IMG/VR virus record: IMGVR_UViG_3300047409_000153
Location: 1 to 26,845 of that record
Origin: a virus
Length of the DNA: 26,845 bases
Direction: 5' to 3' (one strand)
Part shown: in pieces, positions 1-7,764 of the stretch
Numbering within the stretch: the first letter of the stretch is position 1
Layout of the letters: each line of letters opens with the position of its first letter
Program-made: the position numbers and the translations under genes
The notes under the pieces: model-generated
What the model saw: the letters and a program-made list of their open reading frames with translations, nothing else
The model's database searches: none
What the model was told of the DNA's origin: nothing

Positions 1-14
1 TATGCCTTCAAACC

Positions 15-37
15 AAGAATAGATCAAGACTGTTCTT
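15..37. promoter_or_regulatory. Imperfect palindrome, possible operator or RNA hairpin
   Basis: Arms AAGAATAG (15-22) and CTGTTCTT (30-37) pair over 8 positions with one G-U, around a 7-base loop. The surrounding 60 bases are clearly more AT-rich than the rest of the window, as expected of a control region between transcription units. No -35/-10 pair can be assigned with confidence. It could be an operator for the late operon, or simply the hairpin of an upstream transcript. Confidence 0.3.
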
Positions 38-61
38 AGCCGTATCAGGGTGTGCAAGCAA

Positions 62-91
62 CCCGGCTGGTTTAAGCCGGGCTGTTTATTT
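62..91 (+). terminator. Rho-independent terminator upstream of the packaging genes
   Basis: Perfect 7-bp GC-rich stem: CCCGGCT (62-68) pairs with AGCCGGG (75-81) around loop GGTTTA, followed by the T-rich run CTGTTTATTT (82-91). This is a classical intrinsic terminator on the + strand. It would end transcription entering from the left, so the late genes should either have their own promoter in or near 1-143 or be read by antitermination. Confidence 0.75.
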
Positions 92-143
92 CCGGCGAAT
101 GGGCGTATGAAACCGGCTTTCCATCCAGCACGGCTGAAAAATC

Positions 144-602
144 ATGCCAGTCCTTGCCAATCCCCGCTACGAGCGTTTTGCGCAGGGGATCGCCAAGGGC
201 ATGTCGCAGGTCGACGCCTACAACTACGCCGGCTATCAGCCCAACCAGGAACGCAAGGACATCGCCTCGAGTGCCAGCGCCGTGGCCCGCACACCGCAGG
301 TCGCCGCCCGCATCAAGGACCTCTTGACACGCCAGGCCAAGCGCGTCGGCATCTCGGTCGACGACCTCCTGGTCGAACTCAACGCCATGTACCAGCTGGC
401 CATGCGCACCAAGCAGCCGGCGTCCGGCGTCGGCGCGGTGATCGCCAAGGCCAAGCTGCTCGGCCTGATGGTCGACAGGGTCGAAACCGACGTCAACATC
501 CGCAAGCCGGCCCGCTCGCCGACCGAGGACAAGACCATGTCGCTGGACGAGTGGCGCGACAAATTCACGCCAAGGGACACCTCCAAGGACCAGCTGCAAT
601 GA
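144..602 (+). CDS. terS: Terminase small subunit (DNA packaging)
   Basis: A protein of 152 residues. The N-terminal half (about residues 7-60) has the helix-turn-helix layout of phage small terminases: RYERFAQGIAKGMSQVDAYNYAGY, split here as the RYERFAQGIAKGMS helix and the VDAYNYAGYQP turn region, then SASAVARTPQVAARI. Family knowledge: the small subunit oligomerises, binds the packaging site and stimulates the large subunit. It directly precedes and overlaps the large terminase (ATGA at 599-602), which fixes the assignment. The start at 144 has no good Shine-Dalgarno, but an in-frame upstream ATG at 99 is stopped after three codons, so 144 is the longest possible start. As the first gene of the operon it follows the terminator at 62-91. 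Confidence 0.85.
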   Translation: MPVLANPRYERFAQGIAKGMSQVDAYNYAGYQPNQERKDIASSASAVARTPQVAARIKDLLTRQAKRVGISVDDLLVELNAMYQLAMRTKQPASGVGAVIAKAKLLGLMVDRVETDVNIRKPARSPTEDKTMSLDEWRDKFTPRDTSKDQLQ

Positions 603-2161
603 AAGGCGAACGGCGCATCGGCTCCTTCGCCACCCGCGCCCTCAAGGCCGCCCAGTCCGCAGGGGCCAAGAGGGCCCGCGCCGCCGAGGCGCTGGCCAAG
701 GCCGCCGGCACGGTCGATCCGCGAAAAGTTCACGCCAGGGGCCAGCGCCAGGTCGAGCTTGGATTTATCCCACAAGCCGGGCCGCAGCAGGCCTTCGTCG
801 ACTGCCCCTGTGACGTCGTGATCTTTGGCGGCGCGCGCGGCGGCGGCAAGACCTATGCCTCGCTCGGCGAGTGGTGGATACACTCCGAGGACTTTGGCCC
901 CGAGGCCAAGGGCCTGATGGTGCGCAAGACCCGCGAGGATTTGCGCGACACCATCAACGCCGGCATGCAGATGTTTGGCGCTGCCGGCCAGTGGAAGGAA
1001 AAGGGCGGCTATTTCCAGATGGCCAATGGCGGCAGGCTGACCTGCGCCTACCTCGAAAACGACCAGGACGCGCAGAACTACCAGGGCTGGTCGCTGACCC
1101 GCGTCTATGCCGAGGAACTGACGCAGTACGCCAACCCCGCGCCGATCTTCAAGCTGTTTGCCTGCCTGCGCTCGGCGGCTGGTGTTCCTTGCCAGTTCCG
1201 CGCCACCTGCAACCCGGGCGGCCCCGGCCATCACTGGGTCAAGCAGTGGGCCATCGATCTCGGCCCGTACCAGATTTTCACCGACCCGGAGACGCAGATG
1301 ACCCGCGTCTACATCCCGTCGCGCCTGGTCGACAATCCCAAGCTGATGGAGAACGACCCCGGCTACGTCAACAAGCTCAGGGCATCGGGCTCGGAGCAGT
1401 TGGTGCGCGCCTGGCTGGAAGGCGACTGGAACGTCATCGAGGGCGCGTTCTTCCCCGAATTTGCCATCCACCGCCACGTCATCCCCGGCTTCCGCGTCCC
1501 CGACCACTGGACCAAGTTCCGCTCGATGGACTGGGGCTCGGCGAAGCCGTTCTCGATCGGCTGGTGGGCGGTCTGCCAGGACGATCTCGTCCATGCCGGG
1601 CGCGTCATCCCGCGCAACGCCATCATCCGCTACCGCGAATGGTACGGCACCGTGAAGGGCCTCGCCGATGTCGGCCTGAAACTGTCCGCCGAGCAGGTCG
1701 CGGCGGGCATCGTTTCCCGTGAAACCGACAACGGATCGCGCGAAAAGATCGCCTATGGCGTTCTCGATCCGGCGGCCTTCGCCGTGGTGTCGGGCCCGTC
1801 GATCGGCGAGACGCTGGCCCGCCACGGCGCGATCTTCCGCCGCGCCGACAATGCCCGCGTCACCAGGGACAAGCGCATGGGCGGCTGGGACCAGCTGCGC
1901 CAGCGCCTGGTCGGCAATGCCGATGGCGACCCCATGATGTTCTTCTTCGCCAGCTGCCGCGACACCATCCGGACGCTGCCGATGGCGCAGCACGACGATA
2001 ACAGGCCCGAGGATTTGGACAGCGATGGCGAGGACCATGCGCTGGACGACATCCGCTACGCCTGCATGAGCCGGCCCTACCGCGCCGTCACGACGATGCG
2101 CGAGGACCGCAACCCGTATCTGGTCAGCAACGCCTTCAAGTTCAGCGAACTGAGGGGCTGA
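599..2161 (+). CDS. terL: Terminase large subunit (packaging ATPase and nuclease)
   Basis: A protein of 520 residues starting at the ATG that overlaps the small terminase stop; reading further upstream would run antiparallel in frame with that gene and is not real. The ATPase domain shows Walker A GGARGGGKT at residues 77-85 (Lys84) and Walker B RVYAEEL with acidic Asp/Glu positions at Glu172-Glu173. The RNase H-like nuclease domain has the three expected acidic sites: Asp311 in SMDWGSAKP, Asp390 in GVLDPAAF and Asp484 in ALDDIRY. Together these show that both activities, DNA translocation and headful or site-specific cutting, should be intact. An N-terminal extension of about 45 residues is Arg/Ala-rich and basic. 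It lies between the small terminase and the portal, the usual order. Confidence 0.95.
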   Translation: MKGERRIGSFATRALKAAQSAGAKRARAAEALAKAAGTVDPRKVHARGQRQVELGFIPQAGPQQAFVDCPCDVVIFGGARGGGKTYASLGEWWIHSEDFGPEAKGLMVRKTREDLRDTINAGMQMFGAAGQWKEKGGYFQMANGGRLTCAYLENDQDAQNYQGWSLTRVYAEELTQYANPAPIFKLFACLRSAAGVPCQFRATCNPGGPGHHWVKQWAIDLGPYQIFTDPETQMTRVYIPSRLVDNPKLMENDPGYVNKLRASGSEQLVRAWLEGDWNVIEGAFFPEFAIHRHVIPGFRVPDHWTKFRSMDWGSAKPFSIGWWAVCQDDLVHAGRVIPRNAIIRYREWYGTVKGLADVGLKLSAEQVAAGIVSRETDNGSREKIAYGVLDPAAFAVVSGPSIGETLARHGAIFRRADNARVTRDKRMGGWDQLRQRLVGNADGDPMMFFFASCRDTIRTLPMAQHDDNRPEDLDSDGEDHALDDIRYACMSRPYRAVTTMREDRNPYLVSNAFKFSELRG

Positions 2162-2162
2162 G

Positions 2163-4439
2163 ATGGCGCAGGACCTGTCGCTGAAACCCGAACCCGTCAC
2201 CTCCGGGCCGCCAGGCAAACCCGACCAGCAGGATGTCGCCTCGACCGACACCTACGCCCAGGTCGACCAGGTCGACAAAAAGTACTGGATCGACTGCCTC
2301 GACGACGCCGAGCGGGCCGAGCAGGAATGGCGGCGTCGGGGCCGCGAGATCATCCAGATTTACCGCAACGAAAGCCGCAACACCCGCTCGACCGGCAAGA
2401 GCCTGCTCGGCAACATCACCTTCAATATTTTGTACGCCAACACGGAGGTCATGCTGCCCGCCGTCTACCAGAAACCGCCGGAGCCGGTGGTCCGATCCCG
2501 TTTCACCAAAGTGGCCACGCCGCCGCCAATGCCTCCTCCCCTGGGCGTCGGCATGCCGCCGATGGGGCCGCCGGGCCTGCCGCCTCCTCCCAGCGCTCCT
2601 GTTCCAGAGATGCCTCCCGGTCCGCCGCCGATGAACGGACCACCGCCGATGGGGCCGCCGGGTCCTCCGCCCGGCATGGTCGGACCGCCTATCGCGTTGC
2701 CTCCCGGTCCCCTACCCACCGCACCCCCGCCGGGCGCTCCCGCGATGGGCGGTATGCCGCCGCCAATGGGCATGCCGCCACCGATGCCGCCACCAATGCC
2801 ACCACCGCCGCCGCCTCAGATAGGGCCGGCGCAGGCCGACATCGAGACCGCCGCCTCGGTGATGGAGAAGGCGCTCGAAATCGTCATGGACGACGAGCAT
2901 TCCGACGAGGCCGTCAAGATGGCGCTCAAGGACCTCTTGCTGCCCGGTCGCGGCGTCTGCCGGGTGCGCTGGAAGCCGTTGATGAAGCAGATGCCGGTGC
3001 TGGCCGGCGACGCCACGACGCCGCTGCCTGGCGGGGCCGTGCCGGGTGCGCCGCCGCCGATGCAGGACGTCAAGATTTGGGAGGAGGTCGACGACGAATA
3101 CGTCTACTGGGAAGATTTTCTCTGCGATCCGGTGCGCTCCACCGCCGACATGAACTGGCTCGCCTTCCGCCACCTGTTCACCGAAAAGGACCTCGACACC
3201 GAGTTCGCCGGCTCGCCGCAATACGACAAGCTGAAGGCCGCCAACCGCGTCTCGGACCTGCTCAAATGGACCGACGAGAGCGCGGCGCAATCGCCGGTCG
3301 GCGGCGGCGCGGCGATGAAGACCGCCAACAAGCTCGGCAACAAAATCAAGAAGGCGATGCTGTGGGAAATCTGGGATCGCACCCAGCGCCAGATCATCTG
3401 GTTCTGCCGCGACGCCGCCGGCCTGGTGTTCCGTGTCGACCCCGACAGCTTGCAGCTGGAAGGCTTCTACCCGATCCCGACGCCGATGCTGGCGGTGACC
3501 ACCACCGACAGCCGCATCCCGCGACCGTTCTTCGACCTCTACGCCAAGCTCGCCGACGACCTCGACGAGACCTCGCGCCGCATTTCCAACCTGACCAAGC
3601 AGATCAAGGTCAGGGGCGGCTACAACTCGGCCTCCAGGGAGATCGCCGACATCCTCACCGCCGACGACCAGAAGATGATCCCGGTCGAGGGCGTCGACAT
3701 GATCAACGGCGGCCTGCAAAACCACATTTGGATCGTGCCGATCGTCGACTGGATGAACGCCCTCGACAAGCTGTTCCTGGCCCGCGAACAGACCAAGCAG
3801 GCGATCTACGAGGTGATGGGCATCTCGGACATCATGAGGGGCGCGACCAAGGCCTCCGAGACGGCGACAGCCCAGAGGATAAAGGGCTCGATGGGGGCGT
3901 CGCGCCTGGAGGACGCCAAGCAGCAGGCCGGCAATTTCGTGCGCGACCTTTTGCGCCTCAAGGGCGAGATCATCGCCAAGAATTTCGATGCCGCGACGCT
4001 TGCCGCGATGACCGGCGAGGACGTCACGCCCAAGGTCATGGACATCCTGCGCTCCGATTTTATGAGGACGTGCACGATCGACATCGAGGCCGACAGCACC
4101 GTCATCCCCGACGAGCAGCAAGAGCAGCAGTCGATGGCGATGATCATGCAGTCGGTGCAGCTGGTCATGCAGGGCACCCAGGGCATGCTGATGACCGGCA
4201 TCCTGCCGCCTGACAAAGTGATCCAGCTCAGCCTCGAACTGTTGAAAATGGCGCTGCATCCGGTGCGCTATTCCAGGGGCGTCGTCGAACTGATCAACCA
4301 GTTCCAGGACCAGCTGGCGGCGATGCCGCCACCACCGCCGCCCGGCATGGGACCGCCACCGATGGGACCCCCCGGCGCACCACCTCCGATGGGCCACAAC
4401 GGCGGTCCGCCGATGACCGGCCCACACCCGATGATGTGA
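2163..4439 (+). CDS. Portal protein with proline-rich insert
   Basis: A protein of 758 residues forming the dodecameric ring at the packaging vertex. Portal-like features include the N-terminal helix ending GREIIQIYRNE, the segment ITFNILYANTEVMLPAVYQ, a long stem/crown helical part around DLDETSRRISNLTKQIKVRG and the helix EQTKQAIYEVMGISDIMRGA. Length and neighbours fit the P22-like long portal type. Odd features: residues about 119-219 (nt 2518-2820) are almost only Pro, Met, Gly and Ala, and the last ~40 residues are a second Pro/Met/Gly tract ending MTGPHPMM. A 20-bp exact repeat (2556-2575 and 2643-2662) lies in the insert. Shine-Dalgarno GAGGGG at 2152-2157 supports the start. Confidence 0.85.
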   Translation: MAQDLSLKPEPVTSGPPGKPDQQDVASTDTYAQVDQVDKKYWIDCLDDAERAEQEWRRRGREIIQIYRNESRNTRSTGKSLLGNITFNILYANTEVMLPAVYQKPPEPVVRSRFTKVATPPPMPPPLGVGMPPMGPPGLPPPPSAPVPEMPPGPPPMNGPPPMGPPGPPPGMVGPPIALPPGPLPTAPPPGAPAMGGMPPPMGMPPPMPPPMPPPPPPQIGPAQADIETAASVMEKALEIVMDDEHSDEAVKMALKDLLLPGRGVCRVRWKPLMKQMPVLAGDATTPLPGGAVPGAPPPMQDVKIWEEVDDEYVYWEDFLCDPVRSTADMNWLAFRHLFTEKDLDTEFAGSPQYDKLKAANRVSDLLKWTDESAAQSPVGGGAAMKTANKLGNKIKKAMLWEIWDRTQRQIIWFCRDAAGLVFRVDPDSLQLEGFYPIPTPMLAVTTTDSRIPRPFFDLYAKLADDLDETSRRISNLTKQIKVRGGYNSASREIADILTADDQKMIPVEGVDMINGGLQNHIWIVPIVDWMNALDKLFLAREQTKQAIYEVMGISDIMRGATKASETATAQRIKGSMGASRLEDAKQQAGNFVRDLLRLKGEIIAKNFDAATLAAMTGEDVTPKVMDILRSDFMRTCTIDIEADSTVIPDEQQEQQSMAMIMQSVQLVMQGTQGMLMTGILPPDKVIQLSLELLKMALHPVRYSRGVVELINQFQDQLAAMPPPPPPGMGPPPMGPPGAPPPMGHNGGPPMTGPHPMM

Positions 4440-4462
4440 ACGCTAACCGCAGGAGATGAAAC

Positions 4463-4726
4463 ATGGCACTGACCCCCAAGAACGACCCAAAAGTTGAACC
4501 GAAGACCCCGCCCTACCGTGACGCCGTGACCGAACGCCCGCATTTTGAAGGAGCCAAAGCCGCCACCAAGGCGGTGGTCCAGCCGACGGTCGAGGCCGCC
4601 GATATCCCGGCCAACGAGCCCTATCCGACCGGCGATCCCAAGGGCCCGCAGACCTGGGCCGAGATCAATGGCCTGGTCCCGATCGGCACCGGGCCGTTGG
4701 CACCGGCAACACCCCCGGCGAAATAG
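4463..4726 (+). CDS. Small hypothetical protein, Pro-rich
   Basis: A protein of 87 residues with Shine-Dalgarno AGGAGATG upstream. Composition is Pro/Ala/Lys-rich with no predicted membrane segment or recognisable domain; the sequence looks mostly unstructured, with a short conserved-looking C-terminal piece TWAEINGLVPIGTGPL. It opens the group of small genes between portal and scaffold, so it is probably a minor head or accessory protein. I do not recognise a family. Confidence 0.7.
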   Translation: MALTPKNDPKVEPKTPPYRDAVTERPHFEGAKAATKAVVQPTVEAADIPANEPYPTGDPKGPQTWAEINGLVPIGTGPLAPATPPAK

Positions 4727-4737
4727 GGAGCAAGAAG

Positions 4738-5337
4738 ATGGCCCTGCAACTGCTCGACCTCAACCGCGCCAACGACACGCCGGTCACGACCCTGAAACTG
4801 TCGGAGATCGTGCCTGACAACACGCATGTGTATCCGGCGGTGGTGCCGTCGACATCCCCGATCAACGTGCCGACCGTGACCTTTGCCGGCGGCGCGGTTG
4901 GCGACGACGTCGCGGTGGCCACCGCCAATTCGACCACCGCCTACACGCCGAGGACGCAGACCGAAAAGGCCAGCCTGATGGTGCCCGCCGGCTCGCTCGT
5001 CGTCGACATTGGCCGGGCGCGTGGCGCGATCTCGCCGCAGCAGCCCTATCCGGTCGTCGGCGACGTCGCCCCGGCGGCCCCGACCATCACCACGCTGACG
5101 CCGGCAACGGCGGTGACAGGGGCCGGCAAGCCGACCGTGGCGGTGACAATCACCGGCACCGGCTTCACGTCGTGGTCGACGGTGACCAGCGGGGCCTTCC
5201 CGCTCCCGTCGCGATACCTCAGCCCGACCACCCTGGAGATCATCCAGAAGCCGGCGGCGTCGGTGCCCGGCACCGTCCAGGTCGTGGTCACCGACCACGG
5301 CGTCGCCAGCAACGCCTCGAACTTCGTGTTCACCTGA
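4738..5337 (+). CDS. IPT/TIG-like Ig-fold protein, possible head decoration protein
   Basis: A protein of 199 residues with Shine-Dalgarno GGGAG at 4726-4730. The C-terminal part (about residues 115-199) reads as an IPT/TIG-type immunoglobulin-like domain: PTITTLTPATAVTG, then VAVTITGTGF, then a strand pair ending GTVQVVVTDHGVASNASNF. The N-terminal ~100 residues are beta-rich and without recognised family. Family knowledge: Ig-like domains on phage particles are commonly displayed on capsids or tails and aid weak surface binding. Its place just before the scaffold and coat genes makes a head decoration or fibre role plausible, but this is inference. No signal peptide is seen. Confidence 0.7.
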   Translation: MALQLLDLNRANDTPVTTLKLSEIVPDNTHVYPAVVPSTSPINVPTVTFAGGAVGDDVAVATANSTTAYTPRTQTEKASLMVPAGSLVVDIGRARGAISPQQPYPVVGDVAPAAPTITTLTPATAVTGAGKPTVAVTITGTGFTSWSTVTSGAFPLPSRYLSPTTLEIIQKPAASVPGTVQVVVTDHGVASNASNFVFT

Positions 5338-5349
5338 AAGGAGATCGAC

Positions 5350-5649
5350 ATGGCTAGATACGCAGGCGAACTCGTCCCCGGCGGGGCCAGCATGGGAGCC
5401 GGCATCACCGTGCCTCCGTCGCCGATCACCAACGGCGGCTACCCGACCGCAATCGTGGCCCCCGGCACCTATCCGAACAGCCCGCTCGCGGCCACCACCA
5501 ACAACAAGTCGGGCGTCCCCAACAGCCCCGACGAGAAGACCGTGGCGATCGCCGCCGGCTCCGTGCTCGGCCCCGCCTATTCGAACTACTCCTGGAAGAC
5601 GTGGGAGGAGAAGGCGTTGGTGACGATCCCACCAGGCGTCTTCGCCTGA
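5350..5649 (+). CDS. Hypothetical protein of the head gene cluster
   Basis: A protein of 99 residues with a strong Shine-Dalgarno AAAGGAG ending 6-7 bases before ATG. Rich in Gly, Pro, Ala, Asn and Tyr; the final part AYSNYSWKTWEEKALVTIPP suggests a small folded unit. No cysteines, membrane span or known motif. The stop overlaps the start of the next gene (TGATG), indicating coupled translation. The function is unknown; a small structural protein is the simplest guess. Confidence 0.7.
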   Translation: MARYAGELVPGGASMGAGITVPPSPITNGGYPTAIVAPGTYPNSPLAATTNNKSGVPNSPDEKTVAIAAGSVLGPAYSNYSWKTWEEKALVTIPPGVFA

Positions 5650-5918
5650 TGACCGGGCCGCGCGACCAGCCAACCCGCTTCGCCGTGCCGGTCAACTACG
5701 AGACCGGGGCTGAGATCACCGAGCGCCAGCTGCACCACCTCGAGGCAATCTCGTCGGCTGGCGATGCGCTTTACGAGGCGATGCATTTCGCCGAGGGGAG
5801 CAATCCGCCCGGCGAGCATCAGGAACATGATTTCCGCTCCAAGCGGATGAACGAGGGCGCGACGCTTCTGGAGCTCGCCCTGATGATGGCCCGCAAGGCG
5901 GCGCTGGAGGCAACGTGA
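5649..5918 (+). CDS. Small helical-hairpin protein, function unknown
   Basis: A protein of 89 residues. The start is the ATG in the TGATG overlap; a longer in-frame reading from 5601 would lie wholly inside the upstream gene. It predicts two long helices, TERQLHHLEAISSAGDALY and the C-terminal TLLELALMMARKAALEA, joined by a polar loop containing GEHQEHDFRSKRM. A short helical hairpin ending in LE-x-A-x-MMA-x-x-A is reminiscent of the Acb2/Tad1 hairpin proteins that sequester cyclic nucleotides in anti-defence, but the resemblance is by eye only. A minor structural or regulatory role is equally possible. No membrane span or cysteines. Confidence 0.75.
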   Translation: MTGPRDQPTRFAVPVNYETGAEITERQLHHLEAISSAGDALYEAMHFAEGSNPPGEHQEHDFRSKRMNEGATLLELALMMARKAALEAT

Positions 5919-6166
5919 TGTTCGCCGCCGAGTGGATGCTCACAACGAAAAGCGATTGGCTGTATGGCGACAAGGATAAACCCGAACGCCACTTTGCCAT
6001 CGACGTCGATGGCCGTTCCGCGTGGGAAGACCGCGACAAGGCCGAGGCTGTCGCCCGCGAGATGGCGATCCTCCTGCACCTTCCGGGCACTCAGGTCGGT
6101 TGGGCGGCGGTCGATACGGCCACCCTGCATCCAAAAGTGCGTGAGAAACTGGAGGGAAAAAGCTGA
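5918..6166 (+). CDS. Small hypothetical protein
   Basis: A protein of 82 residues from the ATG in a TGATG overlap with the preceding gene; a GTG at 5915 would add one residue. Mixed alpha/beta look: FAIDVDGRSAWEDRDKAEAV then a helix EMAILLHLPG, and a C-terminal basic tail. No recognised family. Coupled at its own end to the next gene (TGATG at 6164-6168). It is part of the small-gene block between portal and scaffold. Confidence 0.7.
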   Translation: MFAAEWMLTTKSDWLYGDKDKPERHFAIDVDGRSAWEDRDKAEAVAREMAILLHLPGTQVGWAAVDTATLHPKVREKLEGKS

Positions 6167-6351
6167 TGGCAAAAATCCCGTTCATGGCCGTTCCCGGCTC
6201 CGATCCCAACGCCACGATGAAGGGCGACAAGGCGCAGTTTGTGAAGGGCTCGACGGCCCCCAAGAGCAAACCGAAGAAGCCGCAGAAGGTCGGCTCGAGA
6301 GGCTATGTCGGCGGCGTCAGCCAGTTCGCGCTGCCGAGGACGAAGAAGTGA
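6166..6351 (+). CDS. Small lysine-rich hypothetical protein
   Basis: A protein of 61 residues with about one fifth Lys/Arg, concentrated in APKSKPKKPQKVGSRG and in the final PRTKK. No hydrophobic span. Likely unstructured and nucleic-acid-contacting or capsid-lining, but this is inference from charge only. The start overlaps the previous stop, and its own stop overlaps a GTG start of the next gene (GTGA at 6348-6351). Confidence 0.65.
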   Translation: MAKIPFMAVPGSDPNATMKGDKAQFVKGSTAPKSKPKKPQKVGSRGYVGGVSQFALPRTKK

Positions 6352-6635
6352 TTTTCGTGTTTCGGGACGGCGCTGTTGTCCCGAAAGGGTCCGACCGGGC
6401 GCGATGCCCTCAAACTGACACCCGGTCGGATTTCCCCGCGCCCAGGCTGAGCCGCCTCGAGCCGTTCGAGAGCCCGGTCACCGGGCGCGAAATTACGTCG
6501 TGGCGCGAACGCGACCGCGACATGGAGGCCGCAGGCGCGGTCGATCCGCGCGACCTGAAGCCAAAGGAGGCCAAAAATGCCACCCGACGAACCGACACTC
6601 CCTTCGAATGGGGACACCTCCCAGACCCCGGCTGA
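6348..6635 (+). CDS. Hypothetical protein with SPVTGREITSW motif, GTG start
   Basis: A protein of 95 residues. The GTG at 6348 overlaps the previous stop, with GAGGA (6335-6339) as ribosome binding site. It begins VIFVFRDGAVVPKGS, a short beta strand pair, and has the block ESPVTGREITSWRERDRDM followed by AGAVDPRDL. I remember similar short proteins just ahead of scaffold/coat genes in other proteobacterial phages, without a known function. The 3' end overlaps the scaffold gene start by 59 bases in another frame. The region has no other long + frame candidate, which supports it. Confidence 0.75.
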   Translation: MIFVFRDGAVVPKGSDRARCPQTDTRSDFPAPRLSRLEPFESPVTGREITSWRERDRDMEAAGAVDPRDLKPKEAKNATRRTDTPFEWGHLPDPG

Positions 6636-7764
6636 ACAGCCCCGGCCAAGCCTCCGCGAGGTCGCCGAAGCCAGCTGGGACGAGGTCCAGGACGCCGCCC
6701 TGGCGGACGACGGTGGTGAGCCGTCTCAGCAAACGGTTGACGAAGGCGGCAGACGGCGCGATGCTTATGGTCGCTTCCTGCCAGCAGATCAGGGCGGTGA
6801 GCCGGGTGAGCAGTCGCAAGACCCAGCCCCGAAACCAGTTCCCGCGCCCGATGCCACGAAACCGGTCGATCCAGCCCTTGGGAGCAATCAACCGCCGCAG
6901 CATTGGCCCGAGCAAGCCCGCCAGATGTTCGCCAAGCAGAGCCCGGAGGCGCAGGCCTTCTTGCTCGAACGGGTGACCAGCACCGAGCGGGACTATCAGG
7001 CGAAGGCGCAGGCCGCAGCGACAGCAGTTCAGTTCACCCAGTCGCTCGCGCCGATCTTCCAGGACCCGGTCATTGCCGGGTCGTTGCAGCAGGCCGGTGT
7101 TTCGCCCCATGACGCGATTGGTCAGTGGGCGGGCTTCCACCGGAGGGCGATGGACCCCAATCCAGCCGTCCGCGCCGCGCTGCATCAGGAACTCGGCCAG
7201 AGGATGGGACTGAACCCAGCGGCGACAGGCCAGATGAGCCAGCCGGGCCAGGTGGCCCTCTCCGAGGAAGACCTCAAGGACCCGGCTATCCGTTATTTCG
7301 CTGATCACATCAGCAAAACGCTTCAAGAGCAGCAGGCCCTGCGGGGCGAACTCAACCAGATGCAGCAGGAAACCCAGAAACGGGCCAATGCTGAAGTCCT
7401 GAAGGTCACCAGGTGGTCAATCGACAGTTTCGCGGACGAAAAGGATGCTTCGGGACAACCGAAGCGGCCTCACTTCGACGCGGTGCTGCCGCTGATGATC
7501 GATCTGTTCCGGGCCAACCCGGAACGCGACATCCAGGAAGCCTACGACTACGCCATCTGGGCGGTTCCCTCGGTCCGCGAGAAGCTGCTCGCTGCTGAGC
7601 GCCAAGGCATTCAGCAGCAGCAGGGCAACTTGCGGGCACGACAAGCGGTGCGGTCCAACGTGCGTGGCATCACCTCGCCCGTGGCCAAGCCAGCCGGAGA
7701 CGGCAAGTCGTCGGGGCTCAGAGCGACCCTTGAAGCAGCCGCTGAAGAGATCGGCCTCAGTTGA
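6577..7764 (+). CDS. Probable scaffolding protein
   Basis: A protein of 395 residues with strong Shine-Dalgarno GGAGG (6566-6570). The N-terminal ~110 residues are acidic, Pro/Gln-rich and look disordered. The middle is helical, including PEQARQMFAKQSPEAQAFLL and the coiled-coil-like stretch KTLQEQQALRGELNQMQQET. The C-terminus is basic, with RARQAVRSNVRG. Long charged helical proteins directly before the coat gene are normally scaffolds that direct procapsid assembly through a basic C-terminal coat-binding element. Position and composition support this, but no sequence motif proves it. The stop lies at the base of a hairpin that precedes the coat gene, so the two genes may be regulated together. 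Confidence 0.75.
   Translation: MPPDEPTLPSNGDTSQTPAEQPRPSLREVAEASWDEVQDAALADDGGEPSQQTVDEGGRRRDAYGRFLPADQGGEPGEQSQDPAPKPVPAPDATKPVDPALGSNQPPQHWPEQARQMFAKQSPEAQAFLLERVTSTERDYQAKAQAAATAVQFTQSLAPIFQDPVIAGSLQQAGVSPHDAIGQWAGFHRRAMDPNPAVRAALHQELGQRMGLNPAATGQMSQPGQVALSEEDLKDPAIRYFADHISKTLQEQQALRGELNQMQQETQKRANAEVLKVTRWSIDSFADEKDASGQPKRPHFDAVLPLMIDLFRANPERDIQEAYDYAIWAVPSVREKLLAAERQGIQQQQGNLRARQAVRSNVRGITSPVAKPAGDGKSSGLRATLEAAAEEIGLS

Noticed and set aside
50-598. N-terminal extension of the large terminase frame
   Set aside because: It overlaps the small terminase in another frame, is shadow-like in composition, and the ATGA overlap at 599 gives the natural start.
236-2251. 671-residue open frame on the minus strand
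   Set aside because: It lies antisense to the small and large terminase genes, which have clear motifs. Long antisense frames are expected from GC-rich third positions; composition is the usual Arg/Ala/Gly/His-rich shadow type.
2465-2773. Gly/Pro-rich minus-strand frame opposite the portal insert, PE-PGRS-like in look
   Set aside because: It is the reverse complement of the Pro codon tract of the portal and has no independent support.
2712-4427. 571-residue minus-strand frame opposite the portal
   Set aside because: It is antisense to a well-supported portal gene and rich in His/Arg/Leu without motifs, so it is a coding shadow.
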